Shown here one piece after another: positions 22,892 through 36,500 of a stretch of 64,000 nt of DNA. Source of the stretch: Lycium barbarum (lineage: Eukaryota > Streptophyta > Magnoliopsida > Solanales > Solanaceae); contig NC_083339.1 in assembly GCF_019175385.1 (NCBI RefSeq), positions 44,731,330 to 44,795,329 on the forward strand. The letters are read 5' to 3'. Each line of letters starts with the position of its first letter. Position 1 is the first letter of the stretch. Both the position numbers and the translations under genes were made by a program. The notes beneath the pieces were generated by a model. That model was given only the letters and a program-made list of their open reading frames with translations. It was not told the DNA's origin and ran no database searches.

Positions 22892-25789
22892 TGTCACGAC
22901 CCAACCCCGTAGGCCGTGACTAATGCCCGAACTGGGCACCCGAACACACTCATCAAATTCGAATCACATACAGATAGCGTATACAGGCACAAATATCACA
23001 CGCTGCCTCAAATTATATCAAACAGTCTCAGACACATTTCAAACACAACCATAAATGTACATATATATCAGAAGCCGACAAGGCTATCAAATGGCACAAC
23101 AGCCCAAACATATACAAACGCACGCCGACAAGGCTGCCATGGGGAGTGGGATCATACAAACACACCTGTACAGAAGTAGGCACAAAACCCACATATACGT
23201 CTACAGACCTCTAAACAGACCAACCGAATCATATGGCGGGACAGGGCCCCGCCGTACCCCTGAACAAATATATACATATGCAACGAACGAAGATATATAC
23301 TAAAATGTAGGCTCCGGAATAAGAGGAGCACTCCAAACAGCAGAAGAGGGTGTCCTAAACTGGTGGATCACCAAACTGTGCGTCTGCACCAGCGGACATG
23401 AAACGCAGCCCCCCGAAGAAAGGGGGTCAGTACGAAATATGTACTGGGTATGCAAAGCAGAAGATACAGAAAACAAATCTGATGCATAAACGAAATAGAA
23501 GTACAGAACATAAGTGCAAACCCAAAATACCAAAATGTTTACTCTCAAAATATAAGTCATGCATAGGGCACAGAGAATATGGTCGCCCGCCCGTCGATGG
23601 CGCCATAACACAGCATAACACCAAAAGGTTTCAAATCTCCGTATCCCCGTCACACATCATAACACAGCATAACGCAATACACAACATAGCACCAAATATA
23701 AGTGGAACCCGGCCCTCTAGCGAGTGGCTCGGTGAACCATAAACACAGCATAACACCGGATTATAACAAAGTGCGCAGGACAACAGAACCGGCCCGGAAC
23801 TCGGCGAAAGATATAACAGAACGCACGAGCAGAGTCGTGAGTAACCATATGCACAAAATCATTATCATGGACTCAAATATAAGTAAAATAACCATACTTG
23901 AGAATCAAAATAATAGTCATACCAAATTCTTTCAAAAGTCATCCGAATTTACATAAAGGAAAGTCGCGGGACCCATGGACGGGTATCAACCCGAGCCGGG
24001 CCCGCCTATGGAGAACATACTCATTATACGCCATACAAACTCCTACGAAAATATCGAAGCAATCCGAGCCTTTATGTGAAAGATACGGCGTCCATAATTA
24101 CGTAATTCTTTAAAACAAAACTTTTGTGCAATATTTGGAAATCAATTATTTCAAAGACATAAGGGTTCATATTTCATCACATCAAACATACGAGTGCCAA
24201 GAAATATATAAGAGTTATAACGTGCTCGGATTGCGGAATTAGAATTTCCTCGAGGCTCGTGATATAACCTATTTATAACTAAGGCATGCCAAAAGAAGGA
24301 AGGTTTGAGCTTTACATACCTCGTACGCACTCCAAGCTAGCCCAACTTAAGCTAATCCCAACCTACGCCTCGGGCTCCCCAAGGTCTACAAATACGCCAA
24401 CGAATATCAAACATTAGCCATAGGCACTTAGGCGATTTATTCCAAACTAACACTCAATTCTACAGAAATTTGGGCAGCATTTCCCCTGTAAAAAGGCCAA
24501 CCCCGAGAATTTAACTCGACCAAATCAACAATCACAACAACAATAACCAACCTAACAACCCCAATGACCAATCCGAAAGGCAATATAACATTAATAGCTC
24601 TTTTTTTCATCATTCAACAACATTCATAATATTCAATTCGACGGCTTACATTCAAGCCACATCACCGCTCATACATTCAATTACCAACCCGAACCCATAC
24701 CAACAATATTCAAGGACATTTCAAACAATTTACACAATATTTCCATCAATCCAACAATTTCTCCAATTTACCCGAAAACAATCCCAAACCCGAGAACACA
24801 ATCCATAACCCATTCTAACAATGTTATTCTCATAAAAATAAAAATTGCATTAATTGCACATAATTCTCCAAATCAGTCCACAACGCTTACCATATCAACT
24901 TGCGACATTAAACTCTCGTTTCCAACATAAAAGTCATCACAACAACCACTAAAACACTAAGCGACATTAATGCGTTCTTTGGCATATAGTATGACCCACA
25001 TTCGGCTATCACCACACATGCATATATTAGTGATTCTTAGCCATCCTACACACTACAACAATCAAACATGCTACATAAGATCAATTCATCACCTCCACAC
25101 CACACAACATACACACACCTCACACGGCTAACACACCAAGCACACGATCCACTTCCAACATACCCTATCTCATGATTTTCATCCATTTTAGCATACTACA
25201 ACATGCATACAACATTTATGACACATAAAACAAGATCAAATCTTACCTTTCTTTTTCAACTCCACACTTTGCCCAGGGTTTACGATCTACTAAACGGATG
25301 GCTTGATCGCTCCAACAACACTTCCACATTACTTAGGGACCTTCAATTAGTGGATTTGCACCAAAGAAATATTTTTGGGACGGCTAAAGTTGGACTTGGT
25401 TTTTCTTAGGCTTGGCCGAATGGTGTTGGTTGTTGTTCTTCAACTTCTTGATTTTTTTTGCTAAGTTGTAATGAGAGAAGATGACTTAGAAGTCATCTTT
25501 TAAGCCCCAAGATGAACCCTCCAAGTGTCCATGGTCCACCCATGAGTTGGACCATTTAAAATTGGCCACAAAGTGTGTGGGACTACTTGCATGATTTTCA
25601 ACTTCCAATTATGTGACTTTTGGTCCCAACTTTTCCTAAGTGTTCCATGCCAACAATTTCATGAACAACTTATGTCTCAAAATAAAATCGAAGGTCAAAA
25701 GTCTCTACTTCAAGTCCCGGAATGGTCTTGGCCCTAACTTATCATAGTTAATCCGGATTTTCCCAATGTATAAAATACGGGACATAACA
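22892..25789 (-). mobile_element. Solo LTR, type II gypsy family
   Basis: The 2,898-bp segment starts TGTCACGACCCAACC, ends GGGACATAACA and is flanked by TCGTC (22887-22891 and 25790-25794). It has no internal region. It matches the layout of the element 3 and element 6 LTRs: GGCCCCGCCGTACCCC block, CCCCC/GGGGG hairpin near 23409-23426, and the long CAA/ACA-rich stretch at about 24480-25200. It interrupts the integrase coding region of element 2. Confidence 0.93.
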
Positions 25790-25794
25790 TCGTC

Positions 25795-28700
25795 GGTGAT
25801 TGTCCGCATATGACTTTTGGCGACTTTCAGCTGTCAACAACCGATCTTGGATCACCTTGACTTTTTCTATTGCTTGTTGGATCAATTCAGGGCCCACTAG
25901 TTGTGTTTCTCCTATTTCGAACCATCGAATTGGGGATCTAGATTTCCTTCCATACAGAGCTTCATATGGAGCCATTTGGATACCGGAATGATAGCTGTTG
26001 CTGTATGCGAACTCAATAAGGGGTAAATGCTCATCCCAACTTCCACCAAAATCCAGCACACATGCTCGTAGCATATCTTCCAAGGTCTGAATAGTACGTT
26101 CGGCTTGTCCATCAGTCTTTGGATGAAACGCCGTGCTGAGTTTAACTTGAGTACCCAAACCTTCTTGGAAGGACTTCCAAAACTTGGTTGTAAACTATGC
26201 CCCTCTGTCTGTAATAATGGCCAAAGGAATTCCATAAAGTCACACAATTTCTTTTAGATACAACCTGGCATAGTCTTCTGCCGAATACGTGGTTCTAAAT
26301 AGGAGGAAATGAGCTGCTTTTGTGAGTCTGTCCATGATCACCCATATTGAATCATACCTGCCACGGGAACGGGGTAATCCCACGATGAAATCCATGTTAA
26401 TTACTTCTCATTTGCACGTAGGAATTTCCATTGCTTGCAACAAGCCCCCTGGCTTCTGATGTTCGGCTTTTACCTGTTGGCAATTCGGACATTGTGCTAC
26501 AAAATCTGCTATGTCCCTCTTCATGCCATCCCACCAGTATATCAATTTGAGATCATGATACATTTTAGTTGCACCGGGATGAAAAGAATACCAAGAATAG
26601 TGTGGTTCCTCTAAAATCCGTTGCCGCAATTCTGCCACATCCGGTACATATAGCTTGCCTCGATATCTAAGGATTCCATCTATGGAACCTTCAAATGGAG
26701 ACTTTTCCTTTTCACGAGATAGGTCTCGGTATTGGCTTAATTGAGAATCTTCATATTGTCGTTCCTTCACTTCTATATTCAAGGATGAAATTGTGGGGTC
26801 ATTAATGCTGATGCCTGTACTACCCGAATCAATTTTACGTATTCCAAGACTTGTTAATCGATGGAGCTCCCGAACCATCTCCTTCTTTTCTAAAGGAACT
26901 TCACATAAGCTACCCATTGATCGACGGCTAAGCGCATCGGCTACTGCGTTAGCTTTTTCGGGGTGGTACAAAATGTCCACATCATAGTCTTTCAACAATT
27001 CTAACCACCACCTCTGCCGCAGGTTCAACTCCTTCTGTTTGAAGATATGCTGGAGAGTCTTGTGATCTGTATAGATATCGATGTGCACACCATACAAATA
27101 ATGCCTCCATATCTTTAAGGCATGAATAACCGCGGCCAATTCGAGATCATGAGTTGGATAATTCTTCTCATGTTTCCGTAACTGTCTCGAAGCATATGCA
27201 ACAACCTTCTCATGCTGTAAAAATACACACCCTAGTCCCACACCAGAAGCATCACAATACACAACATAGCCATCTGGCCCTTCTGGAAGTGTTAGTACTG
27301 GAGCTGAGGTCAACCTGTCTTTCAACTCTTGGAAACTACGCTCGCATGCATCGTTCCACTAAAATTTCGCTGACTTCTGGGTTAGCTTCGTCAATGGAGC
27401 TGAAATAGATGAAAAGCCCTCTACAAACCTTCTATAATAACCTGCCAAACCCAGAAAACTACGAACTTTCGTAGGCGTTGTAGGCCTAGGCCAAGTCTTC
27501 ACAGCTTCTATTTTCTGAGTGTCAACTCGGATGCCATCATCTGAAATAACATGACCTAGGAATGCCACAGAATTTAGCCAAAACTCGCACTTTGAGAATT
27601 TTGCATATAATTCCCGAGCTCGAAGAATGCCAAGAACAATTCTTAGATGATCTGCATGTTCTGTTTCTGTGCGAGAATACAATAGTATGTCATCAATAAA
27701 TACTATCACGAAGAGATCCAAAAATGGCCTGAACACATTATTCATTAGATTCATGAACACTGCCGGGGCATTTGTCAACCCAAATGACATCACTTGGAAC
27801 TCATAGTGGCCATACCTCGTTCTGAAGGCTGTTTTGGGAATATCTTCTTCTCTAATTCTCACTTGATGATAACCAGATCTCAGATCTAACTTGGAGAACC
27901 ACTTAGCACCCTATAATTGGTCAAACAAATCATCAATTCTGGGGAAGGGATACTTGTTCTTTATTGTTACCTTGTTCAGCTGTCTATAATCGATGCACAT
28001 CTGTAGAGATCCGTCGTTCTTTCTCACGAACAATACTGGTGCTCCCCACGGCGATGAACTGGGCCTTATAAACCCCTTTTCGAGCAAGTCCTTCAACTGT
28101 GCCTTCAGCTCTTTCAATTCTGCCGGAGCCATTCGATAAGGAGGAATAAAAATAGGCTCAGTGTCCGGCAATACATCAATAGTGAAGTCAATTTCCCTCT
28201 CAGGAGGAAGACCTGGTAGTTCGTCTGGAAATACATCTGGGAATTCATTCACTACCGGAACAGATTGGAAAGCTGGCGACTTTGCCTCGGTGTCATGAAC
28301 CCGAACTAGATGATAAATATATCCTTTAGCTATCATCTTTCTTGCCTTAAGGTAGGAAATAAACCTACCCTTTGGGGATGCCGTATTACCCTTCCATTCA
28401 AGTACGGGCTCTCCCGGAAATTGAAATCGAACCATTTTTGTTCGGCAATCGACATTAGCATAACATGAGGCCAACCAATCCATACCCATAATTACATCGA
28501 AATCTATCATTTCAAGCTCAATCAAATCGGCTTTAGTCTGGCGATCACATATCACAATGACACAATTTTTGTACACTTTCCTCTCTATTACCGGATCACC
28601 AACCGAAGTAAATACCTCAAAAGGTTTAATGGGCTAGGGTTTCACCCCAATACAATCCGCGACATATGGAGTAACGTAAGAGAAAGTAGAACCCGGATCG

Positions 28701-30092
28701 ATCAAAGCATAGACTTCACGGGAAAATATAGTCAATGTACCTGTGACAACATTTGGGGAAGACTCAAGATCTTGTCGCCCAGCTAAAGCATATACGCGGG
28801 GCTGAACGGCACCTGAGGTAGATGCTCCCCCTCTACCTCTGCCTCTACCTGCTGTAGTCTGAGGAGTCTGTGCTATCGGGCGTACTGAAGAAGACCCAGC
28901 TACTGATCCCGCAGGCTGAGTCCCAACTCTACCCCTTGCTGAAGGGCAATCTCTCATCATATGACCAACCTGCCCGCAGGCGTAGCAAGCATCCGAACCC
29001 TGACGGCATTGTCCGAAATACAGTCTACCGCACTGGCTGCACTGCGGTACTGAGGGTCGCCTCTGACTAGAATCTCTCCTAAACTGAGAATATGAGGCCC
29101 TCGAACTCTGGTCCTGTCCTGTCTGAAAAGAATGATCAAACCTCCTATCTGAGAATCTGGGAGGCGCACTAGTCGCTGACTGACCTGAGTGCCTAGAATG
29201 CATCTGTCTCGGTCCCTCTCTATATTCACTGCTCGCTCCCATAGATCTAGCTCTCTTACCTTGCCTTCTTTCATTATCACAATCACTTCTCTGCAGCTGT
29301 TGTCATTCCTCAAGATTCTGAGCATGTGCCTGTATTTGGAAAATATCCATTCCGTCTTGCAAAGAGGCCGTCAGACAATCTCTAAACAAATGTGGCCCCA
29401 AACCACTCACAAATCTATGTACACGATCGCCCATATCCTACCATAGTCGGGGCATACCTGGCCAGAGAATTAAACTACATGCTATACTCCCGAGCACTCA
29501 TACTTCCTTGCTTCAGATTCAAGAACCTGTCCGCTCTAGCTCGGCGAACCTCGGGCGGTAAATAATGGCGAATGAAAGCATCAACAAACTCTTGCCAAAT
29601 GGGGAGAGGTGCATTTTCTGTCCTCAATGCTATCCAGTTGTTATACCACAATACCGCCACATCGCAGAGTCTATAAGAAGCCAACTCTACCGATTCAGTC
29701 TCAGAAGCATACATAAGTTTCAACGTCCTCAGCATCTTTTCAATGAATCCTTGTGGGTCCTCATCTGGCTTCGACCCGAAAAATTTCGGAGGATTTAAAG
29801 TCAGGAAATCACGGGCTCTCGTACTGGCGGAACGATCACTCAGGCCCGCACTCTGCCGCTGTGCCTAGGCGGCAACCAATTGCGTCAATAGATGAATAGC
29901 TTCAGTCACTTGTTGACCCGAAGCAACTGGTGGAGGAACTGGGACTGAGGCTCCTCCTTGCTCTTCTACATTGGGCGAGGCCTCATTTTGTGATTCGCCC
30001 TCCTCTACATTCGCTTGAGGCTCTCTTTCTGCCCGCTTCTTCATCATAGCTTTGCCCTTCTGGGCAGCTGTAGCTTTTCCCTTTGGCGGCAT
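25795..30092 (-). pseudogene. Element 2 gag-pol, heavily decayed
   Basis: From an ATG near 30092 (MPPKGK) the sequence follows the element 1 polyprotein domain by domain. It shows the gag core (about 29475-29740), CCHC knuckle (about 28960), protease ([10 protein letters not shown], about 28700), RT with FIDDILLYS (about 27690), RNase H (about 26900-27310) and integrase (about 25800-26560). It is broken by many stops, including TAG at 29865, 29475, 27359 and 26195 and TGA at 26408. There are also frameshifts, such as a short deletion near 29437. Most TAG stops replace glutamine codons. The chromodomain end lies beyond the solo LTR at 22416-22891. Confidence 0.9.
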
Positions 30093-30280
30093 TCTGAAAT
30101 CACAACACACTTTTAGGAAGAATAAAATCTTATGCATGGCTCTATCGCACGATCTGATAGCAAGAAAGATGGTCGTCTTCCTAAATGCCCTGTAGCTTCT
30201 TGTTTATTAGCGTGGCGCGCAACACACCATAAACAAGACTCTACTAGACATGGCTCGTAGACACTTCCTAGGACTGAACC

Positions 30281-30292
30281 GCTCTGATACCC
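30281..30292 (-). other. Element 2 primer-binding site
   Basis: The minus strand reads GGGTATCAGAGC four bases inside the 5' LTR, one base different from the initiator-Met-tRNA complement TGGTATCAGAGC. Confidence 0.8.
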
Positions 30293-30296
30293 CTTC

Positions 30297-30559
30297 TGTC
30301 ACGACCCAGCTAGGGGCCGCGACGGGTACCCGAGGCTGACCACCGAGCACCTCTTATTTCCTCACTTATTATAGTCATTTACGCTCCTTTATCATTCATG
30401 ATTGTATGAAAATCATTTTTGGGTGGAGAACACGATTAGTCTATATATACATATACAAATGCCTCATTAGGCCATCAAAATAATATATATGATGTATACA
30501 TGCATGCTGTAGTAGGCTTGTGAGACCATCTAACCCACACTACGCATCTACGAGCCTCT
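30297..30559 (-). mobile_element. Element 2 5' LTR, inner 263 bp
   Basis: The stretch matches 10171-10230 and then 20395 onward without a break, which shows the state before element 1 inserted on the other side. It is cut at 30559 by element 3, with target duplication CCTCT at 30555-30559 and 49790-49794. Confidence 0.92.
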
Positions 30560-33400
30560 TGTCACGACCCAACCCTGTAGGCCGCGACTAGTGTCCGAGC
30601 TGGACACCTGTACGTACCCAATAACCCAAACCAGCATATAAACGAAATATAAAGATATAGAAGTCAAACGGCGTTGTTAACCATCGTAGATAAACAGATA
30701 TAGCGCGTGGAAGCCGATAAGGCTATCACAGAATATATCAACCCCAAAACATATGCACAACCCACATGTATGCCTACAGACCTCTACGAATAACAACAAA
30801 ATCATAAGACGGGACAGGGCCCCGTCATACCCCTGAATAACATATACATGTACTATAGAAAAGTCTGTACCAAAATGTGGGCTCCGGACAAGAGAGCACT
30901 CCAAGACAGCAGAGTAGAATCCTAAGCGGGCGGGTCAGCAAATCGAGCGTCTGTACCTGTGTGGCATGAAGCGCAGCCCCCAAAAAAAAGGGGGTCAGTA
31001 CGGAATATGTACTGAATATGTAAAGCATCGAGTACGGAGAACAGAATCATAACCGGAACAGAAAATACAGAAAATGAGTGCAATGTCCAGAATATCAGAA
31101 TGCATACTTACAAAACATAAATAATGTATGCAAAAGCATATACCATATCCGGCCCCATTATGGGGCTCGGTGAACAGAACGTAGTCGCCACCCCGTCACT
31201 GGCGCCACAACACAGCATACTCCAGAATAGGGAATAACTCCGTAACATATCATATCGTATCAGATGGCCGTATCATATCATATCAGAATATGTGTACATG
31301 GCACAGCATACTCCACAACCCATGTACATGTATACCTGCCCCCTCACATCGATGCACGACAAATAATGCAGTGGAATACGGTTGATAACATATCCTGGCC
31401 CGGGCTCAGTGAAAGAAGCATTGAGGCATCCACGAGTGGAGTAGTGAGAAACTAAATGCAATATAAAACACAACACATTTACAAAGACTCGATGAGACAT
31501 TTCAAATGACAGATCATAACAAAGATATCGGACGATAATCATAGGGCGTGTCTTTCGGAAGTCACAATGGGTCACGTCAAAATAATCTTCCTGGGATTGT
31601 TTCCATGTTCTAGAATAGTTTATAAGACTCAATGGAATATTTAAAACAGTTGTCATTTAGTAGTTAGAAGAGTAGTAAAAATGTTTCCTTTAAATATTGC
31701 TTGAAAACAAATCAATAGCACAATAGGAGAGGATTTGGAAATAGTGGGCCCACCTCGGGTCAACTGAGGTGGCGCACACAAATTACGAACATAAAGCTTT
31801 ATGGAGCCACTTATGAAAGGTTTAGTGTAATCCGGTTCCATTTGGGCAAATTAAAGATGTTTAGGCAATTGTCTCAACAAGGTACAAAGTACTTAATTCA
31901 ATTCTATTGAATAAAAAAAGGGTCAAATTCAAACTCGGATTTCTAGAAATAGAGTTGTCCCCGAGGCTCGTATCCAAACCTATTATGTCTAAAACATGCA
32001 AAAAGAAGGAAAGGTAAATCTTTACATACCTTATTCGCTCCTTACGCTTCTCCGAACTCGATTCCCAAACTCTCCAAAATCTACAAAAGGTCACACATAT
32101 CAAACATTAACTACAAGCCTTTAGGAATTCAATCTTAATTCACTACTTGTCTACAGAAATTTGGGCAGCACCTCCCCTATAACTTCAACATCCCCGAGAA
32201 TTTAACTCGGCCAAAATACCAACAACAACACCCACAACAATACCAACAACATCAACAATCGATTTGAAACGCATTCTAGCATAAATGGTCTTCCTTTCTA
32301 CATAGTGCAACAACTTTCAATCCAGCTTCACACTTTCAAATCAATATCAACGTTTTCATATTCATCTACTAATTCAAGGTCATTCAAATACAATTCGGAA
32401 GCATTTCATATCATTCTAAAAAATATACCAAAAATTCCACCAAAACCATAATTCACCCGAAACCTCCAACCTTCGACATAAATATTCACAACATATTTTT
32501 ATCTCCCAATTTCATTAACAACAATCATAATTTGCACCCTAACAATTCCATTTCCATAATTATATAAATTTAAAATAAAATCACAAAACTTCCTACAACA
32601 ACTTAACAACCAATTTTCAATGCCAATTTTGGCTAGTATCTTTCCATTTACACCACAAGGTCACAACAACACAATTAACATCATAAATAAAATTGGTTCA
32701 TCCTTCTACACACATATGCATTCGGCCATACACATATACCCCTATTTTAATGATTTTCATTCTTTTCCACACACTACAACATAGACAAAGCCTTCATAAC
32801 ATAAAAAAAGGGTTTAAATCTTACCTTTTCTTTCCTAGCTTCTTCACTTGACCAAGGTGCTAAATCGACGAAACAAGTGACTTATCTTCCGAAATAACTA
32901 CACCACGTTGTAGAGGACCCTTGAATTAGTGGAAATACGAGAAGGAAATAATTTTTGGGACAAGATTTCAAAGGGTTAGTTTTCCATGGACATGGCCGAA
33001 TGGCCTATATTTTCTTGCTCTTCTTCTTTTGTTCTCTCCTTCACTAATTTCTCTTGAATGTTCTAATAATTATATGGCCCTTTATTCATTTATTCATCAC
33101 ATGGATGAATTACATGGGCTTGGGTCCTTTGTTTTGGGCCATGGCCGGCCACCCCAATGGTTGGTCCTCCTTTATTCTTTTTTTTTTTTAAATTTCCAAG
33201 CCCAATTACTTTATGACTAATTTGTGACTCATAAAAATTATTTTCTTGATTTCCAATTTTTCCCTTAGTCTTTCCTAATATTTCCACATCCAAAATTCTC
33301 ATGAGCAACTTACATATTAACAAGATCAAAATATGGCCTTGTCTTTAACTTATCATAATTATCTCAAATTTTCCGAATGTGCAAAATACGGGGTATAACA
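30560..33400 (-). mobile_element. Element 3 3' LTR
   Basis: 2,841 bp, from TGTCACGACCC to GGGGTATAACA. It matches 46939-49789 closely along its length. One visible difference is the number of ATATC repeats (fewer here near 31270 than at about 47650). The central part, about 32150-32800, is an A/C-rich region without coding signal. Confidence 0.93.
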
Positions 33401-33436
33401 TCCTCCCCCCCTTTAGAACATTCGTCCTCGAATGTT
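33401..33436 (-). other. Element 3 polypurine tract and adjacent hairpin
   Basis: The minus strand has a purine run of the AAAGGGGGG type against the LTR. AACATTCG (33417-33424) pairs perfectly with CGAATGTT (33429-33436). Confidence 0.8.
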
Positions 33437-33493
33437 AAATTAGTCTTATGAGGTCTTGCAACCATTTCGGGGGAGTTTCTTTTTATGGACAGC

Positions 33494-33494
<1 letters not shown>

Positions 33495-33546
<52 letters not shown>
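33495..33546. repeat. (AT)n microsatellite
   Basis: About 50 bases of pure alternating AT lie between the element 3 stop region and its PPT. It is probably unstable in length. Confidence 0.9.
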
Positions 33547-33549
<3 letters not shown>

Positions 33550-33552
33550 TTA

Positions 33553-36500
33553 TTAAACGTAACCAAGTATGGAGTTTAGATTACCTGTGGGCACAGGAAA
33601 CAAGTGAGGATACTTCCTCTTCATCTCCTCTTCAGCTTCCCAGGTCATCTCCTCCCTGTTATTGTTCCGCCACAGCTCCTTAACGGAAGCTACATCCTTA
33701 TTGCGTAGTCTCCTCACCTGACGATCCAGGATGGTTATAGGCTGCTCCTCGTAAGATAGTTTCTCCGTCAGCTGGATATCATCTACTGGAAATATTCTGG
33801 AAGGGTCGCCAATGCATTTACGAAGCATAGACACGTGGAACACCGGATGCACTACTTCCAAGTCAGATGGTAAGTCTAATTCATAGGCAACCCTGCCTAC
33901 CTTACGGATGATTCGGTAGGGGCCGATATATCTCGGACTGAGCTTCCCTTTTTTACCGAATCTCATGACGCCCTTCATAGGTGACACTTTCAGGAATACC
34001 CAATCACCGACCTGGAACTCTAAATGTCGACGTCGATTATCTGCGTATGATTTCTGTCGACTCTGAGCTGCTAGCAACCGTTCCCGAATGAGCTTTACTT
34101 TATCAACCGCCTACTGGATCATATCTAGGCCAATTAATTCAGTTTCCCCAACATTGAACCAGCCGATTGGTGACCTGCATTTCCTGCCATACAGAGCGTC
34201 GTACGGTGCCATCTGGATGCTAGAATGGTAGCTGTTATTATAAGCAAACTCAACCAGTGGCAAATGATCATACCAGCTACCTCTTAAATCAATAACACAG
34301 GCCCGCAACATATATTCTAGCGTCTGTATAGTGCGCTCGGCCTGCCCGTCGCTCTGAGGATGGAATGCTGTGCTCAGACTCACCTGAGTCCCTAATCCTT
34401 CCTGAAATGATCTCCAGAAATTCGTTGTAAACTGGGCACCTCCGTCGGTGATAATAGATATAGGAACTCCGTGAAGTCTCACCATTTCTTTAATATGTAG
34501 CCTGGCATAATCCTCAGCTGAATAAGTAGTTCTGACCGGAAGAAAATGGGTTGATTTTGTCAGCCTATCAACAATAACCCATATGGAGTCATACTTCCGT
34601 GGAGTGCGAGGTAAACCTGTAATGAAGTCCATATTAATTATCTCCCACTTCTATGTCGGAATTTCCATTTCCTGTAACAGTCCACCCGGCTTTTGATGTT
34701 CAATCTTAACCTGCTGACAATTCGGGCATTGGGCAACGAACTCTGCGATGTCCCTTTTCATGCCATCCCACCAGTACAAGAATCTGAGGTCATGGTACAT
34801 CTTCGTCGATCCCGGATGAACAGAATAATGGGCATAGTGTGTTTCGCTCATAACCTGCTGCCGTAGCCCTGCAATATTAGGTACACACAACCTGCCTCTA
34901 TATAGCAATATTCCGTCTGGTGTAAACTTGAACGGAGTCTTCTCCTTTCCACGGGCTGTGTCTCTGTACTGTGCTAGAACAGGGTCTTCATATTGGTGTC
35001 GCTTTATATCTTCCCTAATAGATGATTCAGAAACCCCTCGGACAGAGATCCTCGTACCTCCAGCATCGGCCAGACGAACTCCAATATTAGCCAGCTGGTG
35101 AATATCACGTACTATCTCTTTCCTTTCTGGTTGAAAATCTGCCAAGCTGCCCATAGACTTGCGGCTGAGCGCATCTGCTACAACATTGGCTTTGCCCGGA
35201 TGATACAGAATATCAACATCATAATCTTTCAGCAGCTCCAGCCACCTCCTCTGCCGCAAATTCATCTCCTTCTGCTAAACGATATACTGGAGGCTCTTGT
35301 GATCCGTATAAATATCAACATGGACGCCATATAGATAGTGTCGCCATATCTTCAAAGCATGGATTACCGCTGCTAGCTCCAAATCATGGGTAGGATAATT
35401 TCTTTCATGCTTTTTGAGTTGCCGGGAAGCGTAGGCTATAACTCTGTCGTGCTGCATTAATACACAACCTAACCCAACGCCGGAAGCATCACAATAAATA
35501 ACATACCCATATGGTCCCTCGGGAAGAGTCAGAACTGGAGCTGTAGTCAACTTCTCTTTCAGCAACTGGAAGCTTCGTTCACAAGCATCAGTCCACTGGA
35601 ACTTAGCACCCTTCTGAGTTAGCCTCGTTAATGGCGCTGAAATTGAAGCAAACTTTTCCACAAATCTTCTGTAGTAGCCTGCTAATCCCAGAAAACTACG
35701 TACCTCAGTGGGCGTCGTAGGTCTAGGCCAATTCTTTATGGCCTCAATCTTCTGTGTGTCCACCCGGATGCCATCAGCTGCAATAACATGTCCCAGGAAT
35801 GCCACTGAAGCCTGCCAAAATTCACATTTAGAGAATTTGGCATATAATTTCTGATGCCGAAGGACCCCAAGTACCACCCTCAGATGATCTGCGTGTTCCT
35901 CCTCTGACCGTGAGTAAACCAGAATATTGTCAATAAATACAATCACGAACATATCCAAGAATGGCCTGAGTACCCGATTCATCAAATCCATGAATACCGC
36001 TGGAGCATTAGTTAGCCCAAAAGACATCACTCTGAATTCATAATGCCCATATCGGGTCCGGAATGCTGTCTTTGGAATATCAGTCGCTCTTACCCGCACC
36101 TGGTGGTATCCTTACCGCAGGTCTATCTTCGAAAAACACTTAGCGCCCTGCAACTGATCAAACAAATCATCAATCTTGGGGAGGGGGTATTTATTCTTTA
36201 TGGTTACCTTATTTAGCTGCCTATAATCGATGCACATCCGCAGTGACCCATCTTTCTTTCTTACAAATCTTTTAATTCTGCAGGTGCCATTCTGTACGGG
36301 GGAATAGATATAGGCTGAGTATCTGGCAGCACATCGATAGAGAACTCTATCTCGCGCTCCGGAGGAAGACCTTGAAGCTCATTTGGGAATACATCTGGAA
36401 ATTCATTAACCACTGGGACTGACTGAAGGTTCGGTGCTTCTGCTTTCAAGTCTTGTACCCAGACCAGATGATAAATATACCCCTTTCTGATCATCTTCCT

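Noticed and set aside
24480..25200. A/C-rich tracts in type II and III LTRs as centromeric or telomeric repeats
   Set aside because: No repeating unit is present. The same composition recurs at the same LTR position in each copy, so it is simply LTR sequence.
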